Positions 9,299 through 18,379 are shown, counted from the stretch's first letter. The stretch is 57,100 bases of DNA from Caryophanales bacterium UBA6768 (GCA_002453315.1 DKGO01000090.1:1-57100), one strand, 5' to 3'. Program-made: numbers and translations. Notes: generated by a model not told the origin, from the letters alone.

Positions 9299-10825
9299 TT
9301 ATAACTTTGTATCAATAGTTTTTGATTCCAACTCCAACAAAATGCTTTCAATTTCTTCATCGCCACCAAAAAGTGGGTTTATTCTTCTTAATTGTTGCTT
9401 TGCTGTTTTCCACTCCCCATTTTTGATTAACCATTTCCCCATCCATACTGATAAATTGATGAGATCACTTTCTATTTTGTTTCGTAATTGAAGAAACCAA
9501 TCATCAGATATTTCTATTAAATATCCCGGTGTAATTAATTGACTAAAGGCTTCTTGTGTTAGTTTATATTTTGTGTGTTCACATTCTTCATCAATCGCTT
9601 GTTGAACCTTGGATATTAATGATAATACATCGCTAGTTATATGCCCATTTAAGTAAACGCTATTTCGATCAATTACTAGGACAGGATCATGCAAAGAGTG
9701 ATTGTTAATCAAACGTTTTAAATGATATAAATATACCCTCAAATTGCTTCTTGAATTATTTAAGGGGTTGTTAGGCCACAAGTGTTCACAAAGTTGATCA
9801 CGACTTGCTGTTTGATGAAATACTAAATAGATTAGTAGTTGTTTAGCATAACGTTGATTCCAACCGTATACAATTTTTTCCCCATTAACTATTGCTTGAA
9901 AAGAATAAAGAAAATCAACTTGGATCGTATTAACTTCTTTCTTGTTTTTTGAACCCTTCTTATAGATACCTTCTGTGTAAACACGTATATTTTCAAAGAT
10001 TTCATTTGTAATTATATCTTCTGAATAACGCCCTTGATCCCCCGTTATCAAAAATTCATACATTAATTGAGTGCATATTTCTGGTTGATCAATCATTAAA
10101 AAAGAAGAAGAATTCGGGACAACAGTATAATGAAAGTTATCTAAATAACTTGCAGCAAACTTCAATAAATTTTGTGGGAAAACAATTTCTTTTTCTGCAG
10201 ACAAAATTAAAGTTTGTTTTATAGTTTTTTCCATGAATGGAATTGGATTCGTAAATAATGTTAAATCCATAATTTTTTTATAAAGAGAAATAGGTACCCT
10301 ACTTATCATCTGGTGCAGACGTTCATATTCTGGATTGTCGGTTGTTAAGCTTGTTACTTTTTTAATTAATGTATCTACAGGGATTTTTGTGTAGCCTTCA
10401 CTCACTTTTCTGCGATGAGATTTTACAAAATCATAAGATTCCTTAGGGAAACAGGCCATTGTCATTAAGACCAGTTTTTTTACTAAGTCCTGATATAATA
10501 TGCTAAATTTGAGAGCGATTAATCCACCAAATCCATAACCAGCTATGTGAACGGATTCTAATCTTAATGATTTTATTAAAAATTTTAAATCATTGACATA
10601 TAAATCAAGGGTCAATTCTTTACTACCTTGCTCACTTAAACCAAATCCACGAAGATCATAGGTGACCACATGAAAATTCTTATTTAATAATGGGATTATA
10701 GAATCAAAGATAGTGTGGTCCATAATATTCGTATGAATTAAAATTATTGTATCGGCTTCTCTCCTACATTTTGCGGGTTTATTTATATAAAATATTCTAT
10801 CATTTTTTTTCTGCAAAAATGGCAT
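9299..10825 (-). CDS. Alpha/beta-hydrolase-fold sensor fused to a BTAD (SARP-like) activator
   Basis: A 508-residue one-component regulator. Residues about 1-265 have the alpha/beta hydrolase fold (VVTYDLRGFGLSE, then HIAGYGFGGLIALK). The nucleophile elbow GxSxG reads GYGFG, with glycine at position 98 in place of serine, and the usual C-terminal GH motif reads SSSF, so catalysis looks lost. Residues about 300-395 match the winged-helix half of SARP/BTAD regulators (QLCEHLWPNN, SNLRVYLYHLKRLI, DRNSVYLN), and the rest is a helical BTAD/TPR region. I infer a small-molecule sensor that activates transcription. The gene diverges from the WxL surface locus, whose two promoters carry paired heptamers of SARP type. 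Start ATG has AGAGGGGG upstream. Confidence 0.82.
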   Translation of the reverse strand: MPFLQKKNDRIFYINKPAKCRREADTIILIHTNIMDHTIFDSIIPLLNKNFHVVTYDLRGFGLSEQGSKELTLDLYVNDLKFLIKSLRLESVHIAGYGFGGLIALKFSILYQDLVKKLVLMTMACFPKESYDFVKSHRRKVSEGYTKIPVDTLIKKVTSLTTDNPEYERLHQMISRVPISLYKKIMDLTLFTNPIPFMEKTIKQTLILSAEKEIVFPQNLLKFAASYLDNFHYTVVPNSSSFLMIDQPEICTQLMYEFLITGDQGRYSEDIITNEIFENIRVYTEGIYKKGSKNKKEVNTIQVDFLYSFQAIVNGEKIVYGWNQRYAKQLLIYLVFHQTASRDQLCEHLWPNNPLNNSRSNLRVYLYHLKRLINNHSLHDPVLVIDRNSVYLNGHITSDVLSLISKVQQAIDEECEHTKYKLTQEAFSQLITPGYLIEISDDWFLQLRNKIESDLINLSVWMGKWLIKNGEWKTAKQQLRRINPLFGGDEEIESILLELESKTIDTKL

Positions 10826-10929
10826 ATTTCCCCCTCTTTTCTATATGGTAATTTCCAAATAAAACTTATGTAAATTTTAATTTATAGTTATTATTAGTTT
10901 TCGGTTAATAATTAATGAAACAATTTAGC

Positions 10930-10962
10930 GTAACGTTATCGTAACGGGCAGTGTCGTATAAT
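10930..10962 (+). promoter_or_regulatory. Heptamer-repeat operator and -10 box, copy 1
   Basis: GTAACG occurs at 10930-10935 and again at 10941-10946, exactly 11 bases apart, and TATAAT follows at 10957-10962. The spacing of an 11-bp direct repeat ending about 9 bases before the -10 box is that of SARP-activated promoters. The flanks (AATTTAG before, GTGTCG between, GTCA after) are shared with the copy at 11651. It lies between the divergent BTAD regulator and the small genes at 11127-11606. Confidence 0.72.
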
Positions 10963-11126
10963 GTCAAAATAAGTATTATCATAAATAAGTATACATTGTT
11001 TTTTAAAAAATAAAAATAAACCTATTAGCTTAGGGTCATGATTTAGATGAAATAGATTCATAGCTAATTTGTTCAGAAATAGATCCTGAAATATTAGAGA
11101 CTTTTATCACAGAAGAGGGGAAGTAA

Positions 11127-11249
11127 GTGGAGTGGTTTAAAAAAATTATTAAATGTAAAATACGTGGTATTCATAAACTATCTTATCATAGTGAATATTG
11201 TATTCGGTGTGGAAAAAAGGTGAGAAAATTGGATTGGAAGCGTAGGTAA
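11127..11249 (+). CDS. Small zinc-ribbon-like peptide
   Basis: A 40-residue basic peptide, MEWFKKIIKCKIRG at its start and CIRCGKKV further on, with a single CxxC pair (C25, C28) plus C10 and nearby histidines. Small peptides of this style (such as DUF1660-like phage peptides) bind zinc, but family membership is not certain. GTG start with GAGGGGA 7 bases upstream. It is the first gene after the copy 1 operator and is followed by the STAS gene 45 bases on. Function unknown. Confidence 0.55.
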   Translation: MEWFKKIIKCKIRGIHKLSYHSEYCIRCGKKVRKLDWKRR

Positions 11250-11294
11250 CATTTAGTCATAGAGAATGATCTTATATATAGGGGATAATATAAA

Positions 11295-11606
11295 TTGTTA
11301 CAAATTGCAAAGATGGATAATGATAAGTTAGGTAAACTAAATTCATATTTAAGTGGGAGATTGGATGATTTAACAATATCTTATTTTCAAGAAACAATTG
11401 AAAGAGTCAGCAAAAATAAATTACTTGAAGAAATTGTAATAAATCTCTCTGATGTAGTAAGCATTGACCCCGTAGGTATTAACAAAATTAAAAATATTAT
11501 AATTCTATTAGACAAGAAAAATATATATCTAAAACTAGAAGGTTGTACTGAAGTATTTGATGCACTATTAAATCATTACAAGATTAATGATTTATCTGAT
11601 TATTAG
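11295..11606 (+). CDS. STAS-domain protein without the phosphorylated serine
   Basis: A 103-residue single STAS domain of the anti-sigma-factor antagonist type (SpoIIAA/RsbV fold): EEIVINLSDVVSIDPVGIN, then a helix and KNIYLKLEGC. In family members that are switched by phosphorylation the segment reads IDSTG or IDSSG; here it is IDPVG, so the serine is a proline and the usual switch cannot work. TTG start (11295) with GGGG upstream; ATG 11313 is the alternative. It probably shares the promoter at 10930 with the small peptide gene. Partner unknown; no anti-sigma kinase gene is nearby. Confidence 0.7.
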   Translation: MLQIAKMDNDKLGKLNSYLSGRLDDLTISYFQETIERVSKNKLLEEIVINLSDVVSIDPVGINKIKNIIILLDKKNIYLKLEGCTEVFDALLNHYKINDLSDY

Positions 11607-11650
11607 ATGTTCTCTGTAATTTAATGTAAGTGATTAGTTTTTAATTTAGT

Positions 11651-11683
11651 GTAACGATACCGTAACGCCTAGTGTCGTATAAT
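11651..11683 (+). promoter_or_regulatory. Heptamer-repeat operator and -10 box, copy 2
   Basis: GTAACG at 11651-11656 and at 11662-11667, again 11 bases apart, with TATAAT at 11678-11683. All distances equal those of copy 1 and the surrounding bases match over about 40 positions. It lies 117 bases upstream of the first WxL gene, so it is the likely promoter of the surface-protein operon. Confidence 0.75.
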
Positions 11684-11799
11684 GTCATAAATATACAGGG
11701 GTCTATGGAACTATGTTTTTAATGCGAAGTAGATGATTCAAATAACTCATTTTTGCTTATTCCACCAAAGTAAACCCTTATGGAAAGGAGAATTAACCA

Positions 11800-12384
11800 A
11801 TGGTGCATGTAAAGAAAATGTTGGTGACAGGATTAATAATTATCATGGGGCTTGAACTTGTAGCAGGGGTATTGGCAGAAGCTGCAACAGAAGTTGATGT
11901 GGTAAATGCAAAAATAAAAAGTGGGGGTTTTGATTTAACAACTTCACCGATTGATAGCTTTGGAGACATTACAATCAAATTAGATGACGAAGAATATTCA
12001 ACTGGATTTGAAAGGGATTTTGTAATTAAAGACTTACGTGGTCTTGATGATAACTGGCAATTAACGGTTTCAGCTACACCACTACAGAGTTTAGATCACG
12101 CACACCACGTCTTTTCTAATGTGTTGAGTATTTCACCATTAGATAGGATTGTAAGGGTAGGTAATACAACCTATACGGTTACTCCAGATAAAGCACTAAG
12201 TCAAGAAAGCGTTTTAGATGATGGAGATGTACTTATTGCAAAATCTGAAAACGGTTCAGGTTTAGGGCAGTTTTCCTTAACTTTTCCAGATGAAGCAGTT
12301 CATCTCATGGTAACACCTTTTATGAAAGAAGGAGATTACAAGTCTACTTTAACCTGGAACTTAATGTCCGTACCATCAAACTAG
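11800..12384 (+). CDS. WxL-domain surface protein 1
   Basis: A 194-residue secreted protein consisting of a signal peptide (to about residue 28) and one WxL domain. The two family motifs are NWQLTVSA in the middle and STLTWNLMSVP at the C-terminus, with the conserved DLRGLDD before the first. WxL domains bind peptidoglycan without a covalent link and act in complexes with WxL-interacting proteins; such a protein is encoded at 16073. ATG start with AAAGGAG upstream. First gene of the operon behind the heptamer promoter. It differs more from the other WxL copies than they do from each other. Confidence 0.85.
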   Translation: MVHVKKMLVTGLIIIMGLELVAGVLAEAATEVDVVNAKIKSGGFDLTTSPIDSFGDITIKLDDEEYSTGFERDFVIKDLRGLDDNWQLTVSATPLQSLDHAHHVFSNVLSISPLDRIVRVGNTTYTVTPDKALSQESVLDDGDVLIAKSENGSGLGQFSLTFPDEAVHLMVTPFMKEGDYKSTLTWNLMSVPSN

Positions 12385-12413
12385 AAAATTTAATTTCGAA
12401 GGAGAAGTGCTGA

Positions 12414-12995
12414 ATGATGAAAGTATTAAACTTGAAGAAGTTTTTTGCCACAGGGTTAGTTTTAGTCGTTTCATTGACAATGGCAACCGGAGTATTTGCA
12501 GACACAAAAACAAAAACAAATGATGTAGATATTAATGTTCAGGCGGGGGAATTTAGTGTAACGACATCAAACATTGATTCTTTTGGAAGTATTACGTTAG
12601 ACGCAACACCTCAAACGTACCAAACATCTTTTGAAAAAGAGTTTACCGTAAAAGATTTACGAGGTTCACAAGATGGGTGGCGCTTAGATGTTGAAGCGAG
12701 TCCATTTACGAGTGGGGCAAATACACTTCCGAAAGGTTCATTAACGCTAGATCCAATTTTTGAAATCAATCGAGTCGGAACTGGTTCAGGAAATCCACCT
12801 ACAAAGAGCACAACTACAAATGTAGTTATTGATGATGGGAAGATAGAGATTGCAAGAGCAGGTGCAGGTGAAGGAATGGGTGTATTTGAAATTACATTTC
12901 CTAACGATGCACTTTCCCTTGTCGTAGATGCAACAACGGCAAAAGTTGGAACGTACGAATCGACATTAACATGGACTCTAGTTACGGCGCCATAA
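12414..12995 (+). CDS. WxL-domain surface protein 2
   Basis: A 193-residue secreted WxL protein: signal peptide ending near GVFADT, then one WxL domain with DLRGSQDGWRLDVEA and the C-terminal STLTWTLVTAP. Its last 45 residues are nearly the same as those of the broken gene ending at 18379, showing recent duplication. Starts 29 bases after WxL protein 1, with AAGGAGA upstream; ATG 12417 is an equal alternative start. Expected to sit on the cell wall as part of a WxL complex. Confidence 0.87.
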   Translation: MMKVLNLKKFFATGLVLVVSLTMATGVFADTKTKTNDVDINVQAGEFSVTTSNIDSFGSITLDATPQTYQTSFEKEFTVKDLRGSQDGWRLDVEASPFTSGANTLPKGSLTLDPIFEINRVGTGSGNPPTKSTTTNVVIDDGKIEIARAGAGEGMGVFEITFPNDALSLVVDATTAKVGTYESTLTWTLVTAP

Positions 12996-13073
12996 AAGAT
13001 AAATCCTCACTCATTAATTATGTAATGTGAGCAGTAAATTACAAGTTAAGAAAAAGTATAAAGGGGGGCTTTT

Positions 13074-15221
13074 ATGGGTAAAAGAACAATCTATTTACTA
13101 ATTATTCTATTCCTACTGAATGGAATTATCCATACGACTTCTTTTTCTGTTAATGTACAAGCAAATAGTGAATTTGCGGGTGGTTCAGGTCGATCAACTG
13201 ACCCATATATTATTACGACTCCTACACAATTAGAACGTGCAATTAAAAATTCTGGAACTAGTCATTATTCTTTAGGTAATGACATCGATTTATCCACTTT
13301 CGGGAATTGGAATGTTTCCCCACAATTTTTTGGAGGAACATTTGATGGACGAGGATATAAAGTAACAGGATTACAAGGATCTACTGGACTATTTGCTTAC
13401 GTAACTGGAGAAGTCCGTAATGTAGGAGTAGAAAACTTTCATGTTCGTGGGAATGTCGTTGGTGCTTTAGTGAATCAAGTATGGGAAGGAAGTGGCGTAA
13501 TTAAAAATTCATACGTAGCTTCCGGAACGGTAGAAAACACAAATAATACCGCAGGAGGAGCAGCTGGGGCCAATAGAAATATAATGGAGAATATTTATGC
13601 CCTTAATGTAGATGTTAAAGGTCCCATTCCTCGTGGCGGCCTGATAGGAGTACTTAGTGGAAAGCTTTCTAATAGTTATGTTGCTAATGGTCGTGTTCAT
13701 GGGGGAGGTTCTCAATCAGGAGGGATTGCAGGTAAAAATAACGATTATTCTGGTACTGGAGTTGTAGAAAATTCATATTGGAATACAACATGTGTTTCGT
13801 GTAGCTTTGGTTTTTCGATGGGTGAAGAAAAGACTTCTGCTGAATTGAAGCAGCAAAACACGTTTAGTGGTTGGGGTTTTGGTAGTATTTGGGATATCGA
13901 TCCAAATATAAATGATGGGTTTCCATTTTTACGGACTCCGAAATATAAGGCTAATCTAAATACTCTTGAATTGAATGATCAATCGATTTCTGGTTTTCGT
14001 GGAGATACGTACGATTATGATGTATTTCTTGAGGAAGGTGTAGATTCAATCAAATTTAATGCGACTACTGCAGATAGTAGGACAAGCATAATAGTTAATG
14101 GAAGTGTACATTCTAACGAAGAAACTCTCACACTTCAACCAGGTTATAACAAAATAAGCATCCAGACGATCGTTGCGGATGGCGGTGAAGATCAGACAGT
14201 CAATTATACGGTAAACATTACGGTTAAGGATCCACCTAAAGTTCCACGAAATGTGTCTATAATCGACTTACAACCAGCATATAAAGGAGATACTCAAGTT
14301 TCCTTAACTTGGGATGAACCAATTAACTGGGGGAGTCATCCAAGTTCGAAAAAATACATCATTGAATTTAGTAAAGACGGAAATAATTGGGATCAATTAG
14401 CGTCAAACCATTTAAATACAACATTTAATTATACTTTACCAACTGATATCAATACGAATGAAGCTAGATTTCGAGTAAAGAGTGTCACGAACGACGGTGA
14501 ATCAAATTATGTCGAGTCAGATACGTTTATCATCGACAATACGAATCCATCATTAACGATTACACCTAGTACAGTAGATACAACGCATGAGGACATAACG
14601 TTAACGGTTAGTGGATCAGATGAACATAGTGGAATCAAACGAATAAAAACACCTGCTGATCAGTGGATAGATGATTCAGAGATTACGTATACTGTTAAAA
14701 CAAATGGTACATATGAATTTGTCGTTGAAGATAACGTAGGAAATACAACAACAAAGTCGATCACGATTAATAATATTGACAAAACCATTTCATTTGATCA
14801 ACCAACGATCGGTAGTTTTGAGCCGATTGTTTTGCAAGACCAACCAATAGCGATGACAACAAATATATCGCCAATAACGATTAAAGATTGGCGTGACGGA
14901 TCAAATGAGTGGCGATTAGATGTTTCGGCAAGTCCATTGACATTAGTTGAAGAATCTTTTTCCTTACCAGCAGGTACAATGAAATTAAAATCGGTATCTG
15001 TTAATAGCGTGAGTGGTAGTGGAGAATTACCAAAACAAGGATTTACGACAACTGAAGAAATTGACAACGGACAACGAACAGTTGTAACTAGCGATGACTC
15101 AAGAGGCGAATACAAAATTATATTCCCATCTGGTGGATTAGAAATTACGATTGATCCAACAACAGCAAAAGTTGGGCAATATAAATCGACCATTACGTGG
15201 AAACTTGTAAATGCTCCGTAA
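13074..15221 (+). CDS. Large multidomain WxL surface protein with GLUG repeats
   Basis: A 715-residue secreted protein. Order of parts: signal peptide (1-31); a region of GLUG-type beta repeats (about 40-285: GTFDGRGYKVTGL, GLIGVLSGKLSNSYV, GGIAGKNN); a cadherin-like beta sandwich (about 295-385); a fibronectin type III domain (about 388-495, TQVSLTWDEP); an Ig-like domain (about 497-575); and a C-terminal WxL domain with NEWRLDVSA and STITWKLVNAP. It is built like an adhesin, held on the wall by the WxL part. ATG start behind AAGGGGGG. No sortase signal of its own. The ligand is unknown. Confidence 0.83.
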   Translation: MGKRTIYLLIILFLLNGIIHTTSFSVNVQANSEFAGGSGRSTDPYIITTPTQLERAIKNSGTSHYSLGNDIDLSTFGNWNVSPQFFGGTFDGRGYKVTGLQGSTGLFAYVTGEVRNVGVENFHVRGNVVGALVNQVWEGSGVIKNSYVASGTVENTNNTAGGAAGANRNIMENIYALNVDVKGPIPRGGLIGVLSGKLSNSYVANGRVHGGGSQSGGIAGKNNDYSGTGVVENSYWNTTCVSCSFGFSMGEEKTSAELKQQNTFSGWGFGSIWDIDPNINDGFPFLRTPKYKANLNTLELNDQSISGFRGDTYDYDVFLEEGVDSIKFNATTADSRTSIIVNGSVHSNEETLTLQPGYNKISIQTIVADGGEDQTVNYTVNITVKDPPKVPRNVSIIDLQPAYKGDTQVSLTWDEPINWGSHPSSKKYIIEFSKDGNNWDQLASNHLNTTFNYTLPTDINTNEARFRVKSVTNDGESNYVESDTFIIDNTNPSLTITPSTVDTTHEDITLTVSGSDEHSGIKRIKTPADQWIDDSEITYTVKTNGTYEFVVEDNVGNTTTKSITINNIDKTISFDQPTIGSFEPIVLQDQPIAMTTNISPITIKDWRDGSNEWRLDVSASPLTLVEESFSLPAGTMKLKSVSVNSVSGSGELPKQGFTTTEEIDNGQRTVVTSDDSRGEYKIIFPSGGLEITIDPTTAKVGQYKSTITWKLVNAP

Positions 15222-15243
15222 TGACAAGTGAGGGGTGAAAATT

Positions 15244-16017
15244 GTGTTTAAAAAAGGAATTATAAGCATAGCAGTAATGATAGCCTTAGGTTTTTTTGTA
15301 AATCCCGTCTCTTTTTCTTATGCCGATGATGTTCAGCAAACTAATAAAATAGACGTAAAATTTACACTGGATGAATCATTAGTTGATCTGCCGTTGGATG
15401 AGCTAAAAAAGAAAGACATTACGATTTACAAGAACAAAAAAGGGAGATATATCGTTTTTGTCATTAGGGATGATGGTCAACAAAAAATGCAAGTAATCAC
15501 TGGAAATGAAGTGCAACAATTGGGCTATATTGAAAACATCGTCGACAATCTTCCGCAAAATCTAGTCGTCATCATTGAAAAAGATTCAGTGCATCAATTT
15601 ATCACTACAATAATTGACCGTCAAGGAAATGAAGTAAAACAAGTCATTAGTGAAGTTGAAGCGGTTCAGCTAGGTTACCGTGAAGATTTTATAAACTTAC
15701 CTAAAAGTAAAAATTTTATCATTGAAAAAGCCAAAGATGATCGATATTTAATCACTCTTACAGAAGAAAATGGGACAATCGTAAAACAAGTGATCACAAA
15801 AGAAGAAGCGCTAAAATTAGGATTTGTTGAAAATGAAAGTAGTAGCGACATAGCGCAAGTTGGCTCCAAAGACAGTGCTAAACAATCAGGACTCCTACCA
15901 GAAACAGCAACAAATTTCTATAATATTTTACTAATCGGTTGGCTGTTGTTCATTCTTGGTTTAGCATTATTTTTTGCTAGACGTAAAAAATCATCTAATG
16001 GTTCTGGTCGAACATGA
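15244..16017 (+). CDS. Repeat-containing surface protein with LPETA sortase-type anchor
   Basis: About 257 residues: signal peptide (to about residue 28), three copies of a roughly 50-residue repeat (each with an IIEK or IYKN strand, a charged turn, then KQVI..EA..LGY), and a C-terminal LPETA, membrane helix and RRKK tail. This is the layout of sortase substrates; LPxTA forms are used by class D sortases of Bacillus. No sortase gene is in the window. GTG 15244 is chosen because AGGGG lies 8 bases before it. It lies between WxL genes and the WxL-interacting gene, so it probably belongs to the same surface assembly. Confidence 0.78.
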   Translation: MFKKGIISIAVMIALGFFVNPVSFSYADDVQQTNKIDVKFTLDESLVDLPLDELKKKDITIYKNKKGRYIVFVIRDDGQQKMQVITGNEVQQLGYIENIVDNLPQNLVVIIEKDSVHQFITTIIDRQGNEVKQVISEVEAVQLGYREDFINLPKSKNFIIEKAKDDRYLITLTEENGTIVKQVITKEEALKLGFVENESSSDIAQVGSKDSAKQSGLLPETATNFYNILLIGWLLFILGLALFFARRKKSSNGSGRT

Positions 16018-16072
16018 ATTATTTCAATTTTTATTTTAAAATGGAAAAATGGATTCAATGGGAGGAATATTT

Positions 16073-17140
16073 TTGAAAATTATTAGAAAAATAAGTTTCT
16101 TCTTTTTGATATTTATTTTTATCATTAACATTGAAGCAAACAATATATTCGCTGATTCAAATGGACTTCCGTTTTCAGTTGAACCTGTTCTACCTAAGAA
16201 CCAAGACGAGGATGTGAGAAGTTATATTTCGGTATCGTCGACAGAAAAATCCTTCAACCAACAGGTTGAATTTAAACTAACAAACCAAAGTGATCAAGAA
16301 CAAAACATTAAAATAAATATAGTAGATGCTTATACCTCACCAAATGGAGTTATCCAATATGTACAAGAAGAATCAGAAAACAGCAAAATTATAAATGATA
16401 AGTACAAACTATCTCACTACTTAGAGAGCAACAACGATATCATTACGCTTAAAAAAGGTGAAACAAGAATGATTTCTACGTCTTTAAATGTTGATTCCCT
16501 TGAAGGAGTACTACTAGGTGGCGTTAGCTTTAGTGCCATTGAAGAAGCACAAGAACAAAAAGAAGAAGGAAACAGCACTTTCCAAATTAATAATGAAATC
16601 AATATGGTAATCGGTGTCATGGCCAGTTTTGATACAGACAAAGATGCAGAATTTATTATAGGGGAACCTTTTATTGACCCAATGCCTGCTTATTTTGCTA
16701 TTCGACTACCTGTAACTTTGGATGCACCCGTATTACAACAAAATGTGTCTATCGACTATCAGGTTATGCATCAAAATAAACAACTATTCGGAAATCAAAA
16801 AGAATTCAATTTTGCACCATACACGAAAACAAACGTGTCCATTCCTTATGAACATGATGAAATTAAAGAAAATGAGAACTACATCATAAAAGGCGAATTG
16901 ACCTATCGAAATCAGCATGGAAATGAATTCGTCAAAGAATTTGAAGAAACATTTATCTATGAGAAAGACAAAAATGTAAGTACAGTTATGAACACATTAA
17001 AAGCGCCAATTGAAAAAGGTGGATCCCCTTTGTGGATGACACTATTACTGATCGTTCCAATAGCATTAATCATTGCGTGGATGATTCACAAAAAAAAGAA
17101 GAAAAATATCGAAACATCAGATGCCATTTCAATCAAGTAG
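16073..17140 (+). CDS. WxL-interacting protein (DUF916-DUF3324)
   Basis: About 355 residues: signal peptide, a DUF916 peptidoglycan-binding domain (FSVEPVLPKNQ, VEFKLTNQSDQEQNI, LEGVLLGGVSFSA), a second beta-rich domain of the DUF3324 type, then a C-terminal membrane helix and KKKKK tail. In enterococci and lactobacilli this protein is the obligate partner of WxL proteins on the wall. TTG 16073 is preferred because GGGAGG sits 8 bases upstream; the ATG at 16049 lies before that site. Its presence confirms that the neighbouring genes form a WxL locus. Confidence 0.88.
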   Translation: MKIIRKISFFFLIFIFIINIEANNIFADSNGLPFSVEPVLPKNQDEDVRSYISVSSTEKSFNQQVEFKLTNQSDQEQNIKINIVDAYTSPNGVIQYVQEESENSKIINDKYKLSHYLESNNDIITLKKGETRMISTSLNVDSLEGVLLGGVSFSAIEEAQEQKEEGNSTFQINNEINMVIGVMASFDTDKDAEFIIGEPFIDPMPAYFAIRLPVTLDAPVLQQNVSIDYQVMHQNKQLFGNQKEFNFAPYTKTNVSIPYEHDEIKENENYIIKGELTYRNQHGNEFVKEFEETFIYEKDKNVSTVMNTLKAPIEKGGSPLWMTLLLIVPIALIIAWMIHKKKKKNIETSDAISIK

Positions 17141-17167
17141 ATGAATAAATCATTAAAGGAGAAAGTT

Positions 17168-18379
17168 ATGTAAAAACTGACGGTATTAATATTTCTACTC
17201 TTGAGTATGATCATCTTATGCCCTACTATTTTTGCAAGTGAAACTGATTATACATGGGTGGATAACGGTGATGATACTGCCACGATAACGGGATATACAG
17301 GTACAAGCAAAGAAACAATCATTCCTAATGAATTGGGCGGTTTAACGGTTACAACAATCGGAGAAAAAGCTTTTGATCACCAGAATAAGGATGAAAAACA
17401 GTTTACTAGTGTTATCATCCCTGACAGTGTGACAACCATTGGGGAAAATGCGTTTCAATATAATCTTCTTACGAAAGTTTTCATTCCAGATAGTGTAACG
17501 AGTATAGGTAAAGGCGCCTTCTACCAAAATCGGCTTGAGGAAGTTATTATCTCTGAAAATATTACAATTCTTGAAGAATTTGTTTTTGGTGATAACAATC
17601 TTACTGAAGTCATCATTCCAGATAAAATAACACATATAAAAGGGTATGCATTCTTTGAAAACAATCTTAAAGAAGTGATTATTCCAGAAAATGTCACCAC
17701 TATTGATTCGTGTGCATTTAGTGGCAATAGTTCATTGGAAGAAATAACAATGTTAAATCAAAACGTCTCTATTGCTGGAACAGCTTTTGGTGAAAATAAC
17801 ATATTAACCATCTATGGGTAAGATCCATCAACAGCGAAAAGCTACGCCGAACATTATATTCACCATTTCGTTCCATTACAAGCAAAAAATCCATCGACAG
17901 AAAACACTGTAACGGCGAATGTATTATCGGGTGGACTTTCACTATTAGCTCCACCGATTCAGACTTTTGGCCAGGTGACATTACAAGATTCAGCACAGGT
18001 TTACCACACTTCATTTGACCAGGCGTTTCAAATTAAAGATTTACGTGGATCACAAGAAGGCTGGAGATTAGACGTATCAGCCAGCCCATTTTCAAATGGA
18101 GATCATGACCTTCCAAGCGGATCGTTAGGGTTAGTACCACTAGATAGTATAGTTCGGGTGGGCGCAGGTTCGGGGGGATTGCCATCCAATAGCATGACAG
18201 GTGAGATGATCATAGATGCAGGAACAATAGAAGTTGCAAAAGCAAATGTAGGTTCAGGAATGGGGGCATTTGATCTAACGTTCCCAAGTGGTGCCCTTTC
18301 ATTAGTAGTAGATGCAACAACGGCTAAAGTAGGAACATACGAATCTACTTTAACCTGGGACCTAGTGGCTGCCCCATAA
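17168..18379 (+). pseudogene. BspA-type leucine-rich repeat WxL protein with two in-frame stops
   Basis: One continuous frame of 404 codons with two TAA stops. It begins ATG TAA AAA CTG (codon 2 is a stop, 17171-17173), behind GGAGAAAG; the rest of the signal peptide LTVLIFLLLSMIILCPTIFA follows in frame. Then come BspA-like repeats (TTIGENAFQYN, TSIGKGAFYQN, HIKGYAFFENN). The second TAA (17819-17821) falls after TIYG, where family members have tyrosine. The frame then runs through a WxL domain (GWRLDVSA, STLTWDLVAAP). No frameshift is present. It is likely a recent pseudogene, or read through under unknown conditions. A short product from the TTG at 17201 is possible but would lack a good signal peptide. 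Confidence 0.85.

Noticed and set aside
11060..11125. Open stretch reading SEIDPEILETFITEEGK before the zinc-ribbon peptide
   Set aside because: There is no start codon between the preceding stop and this stretch; it is at most a remnant.
12549..12563. A third copy of the heptamer operator (ATTTAGTGTAACGA)
   Set aside because: It matches the first part of the operator but lies inside a WxL coding frame, with no second GTAACG 11 bases on and no -10 box.
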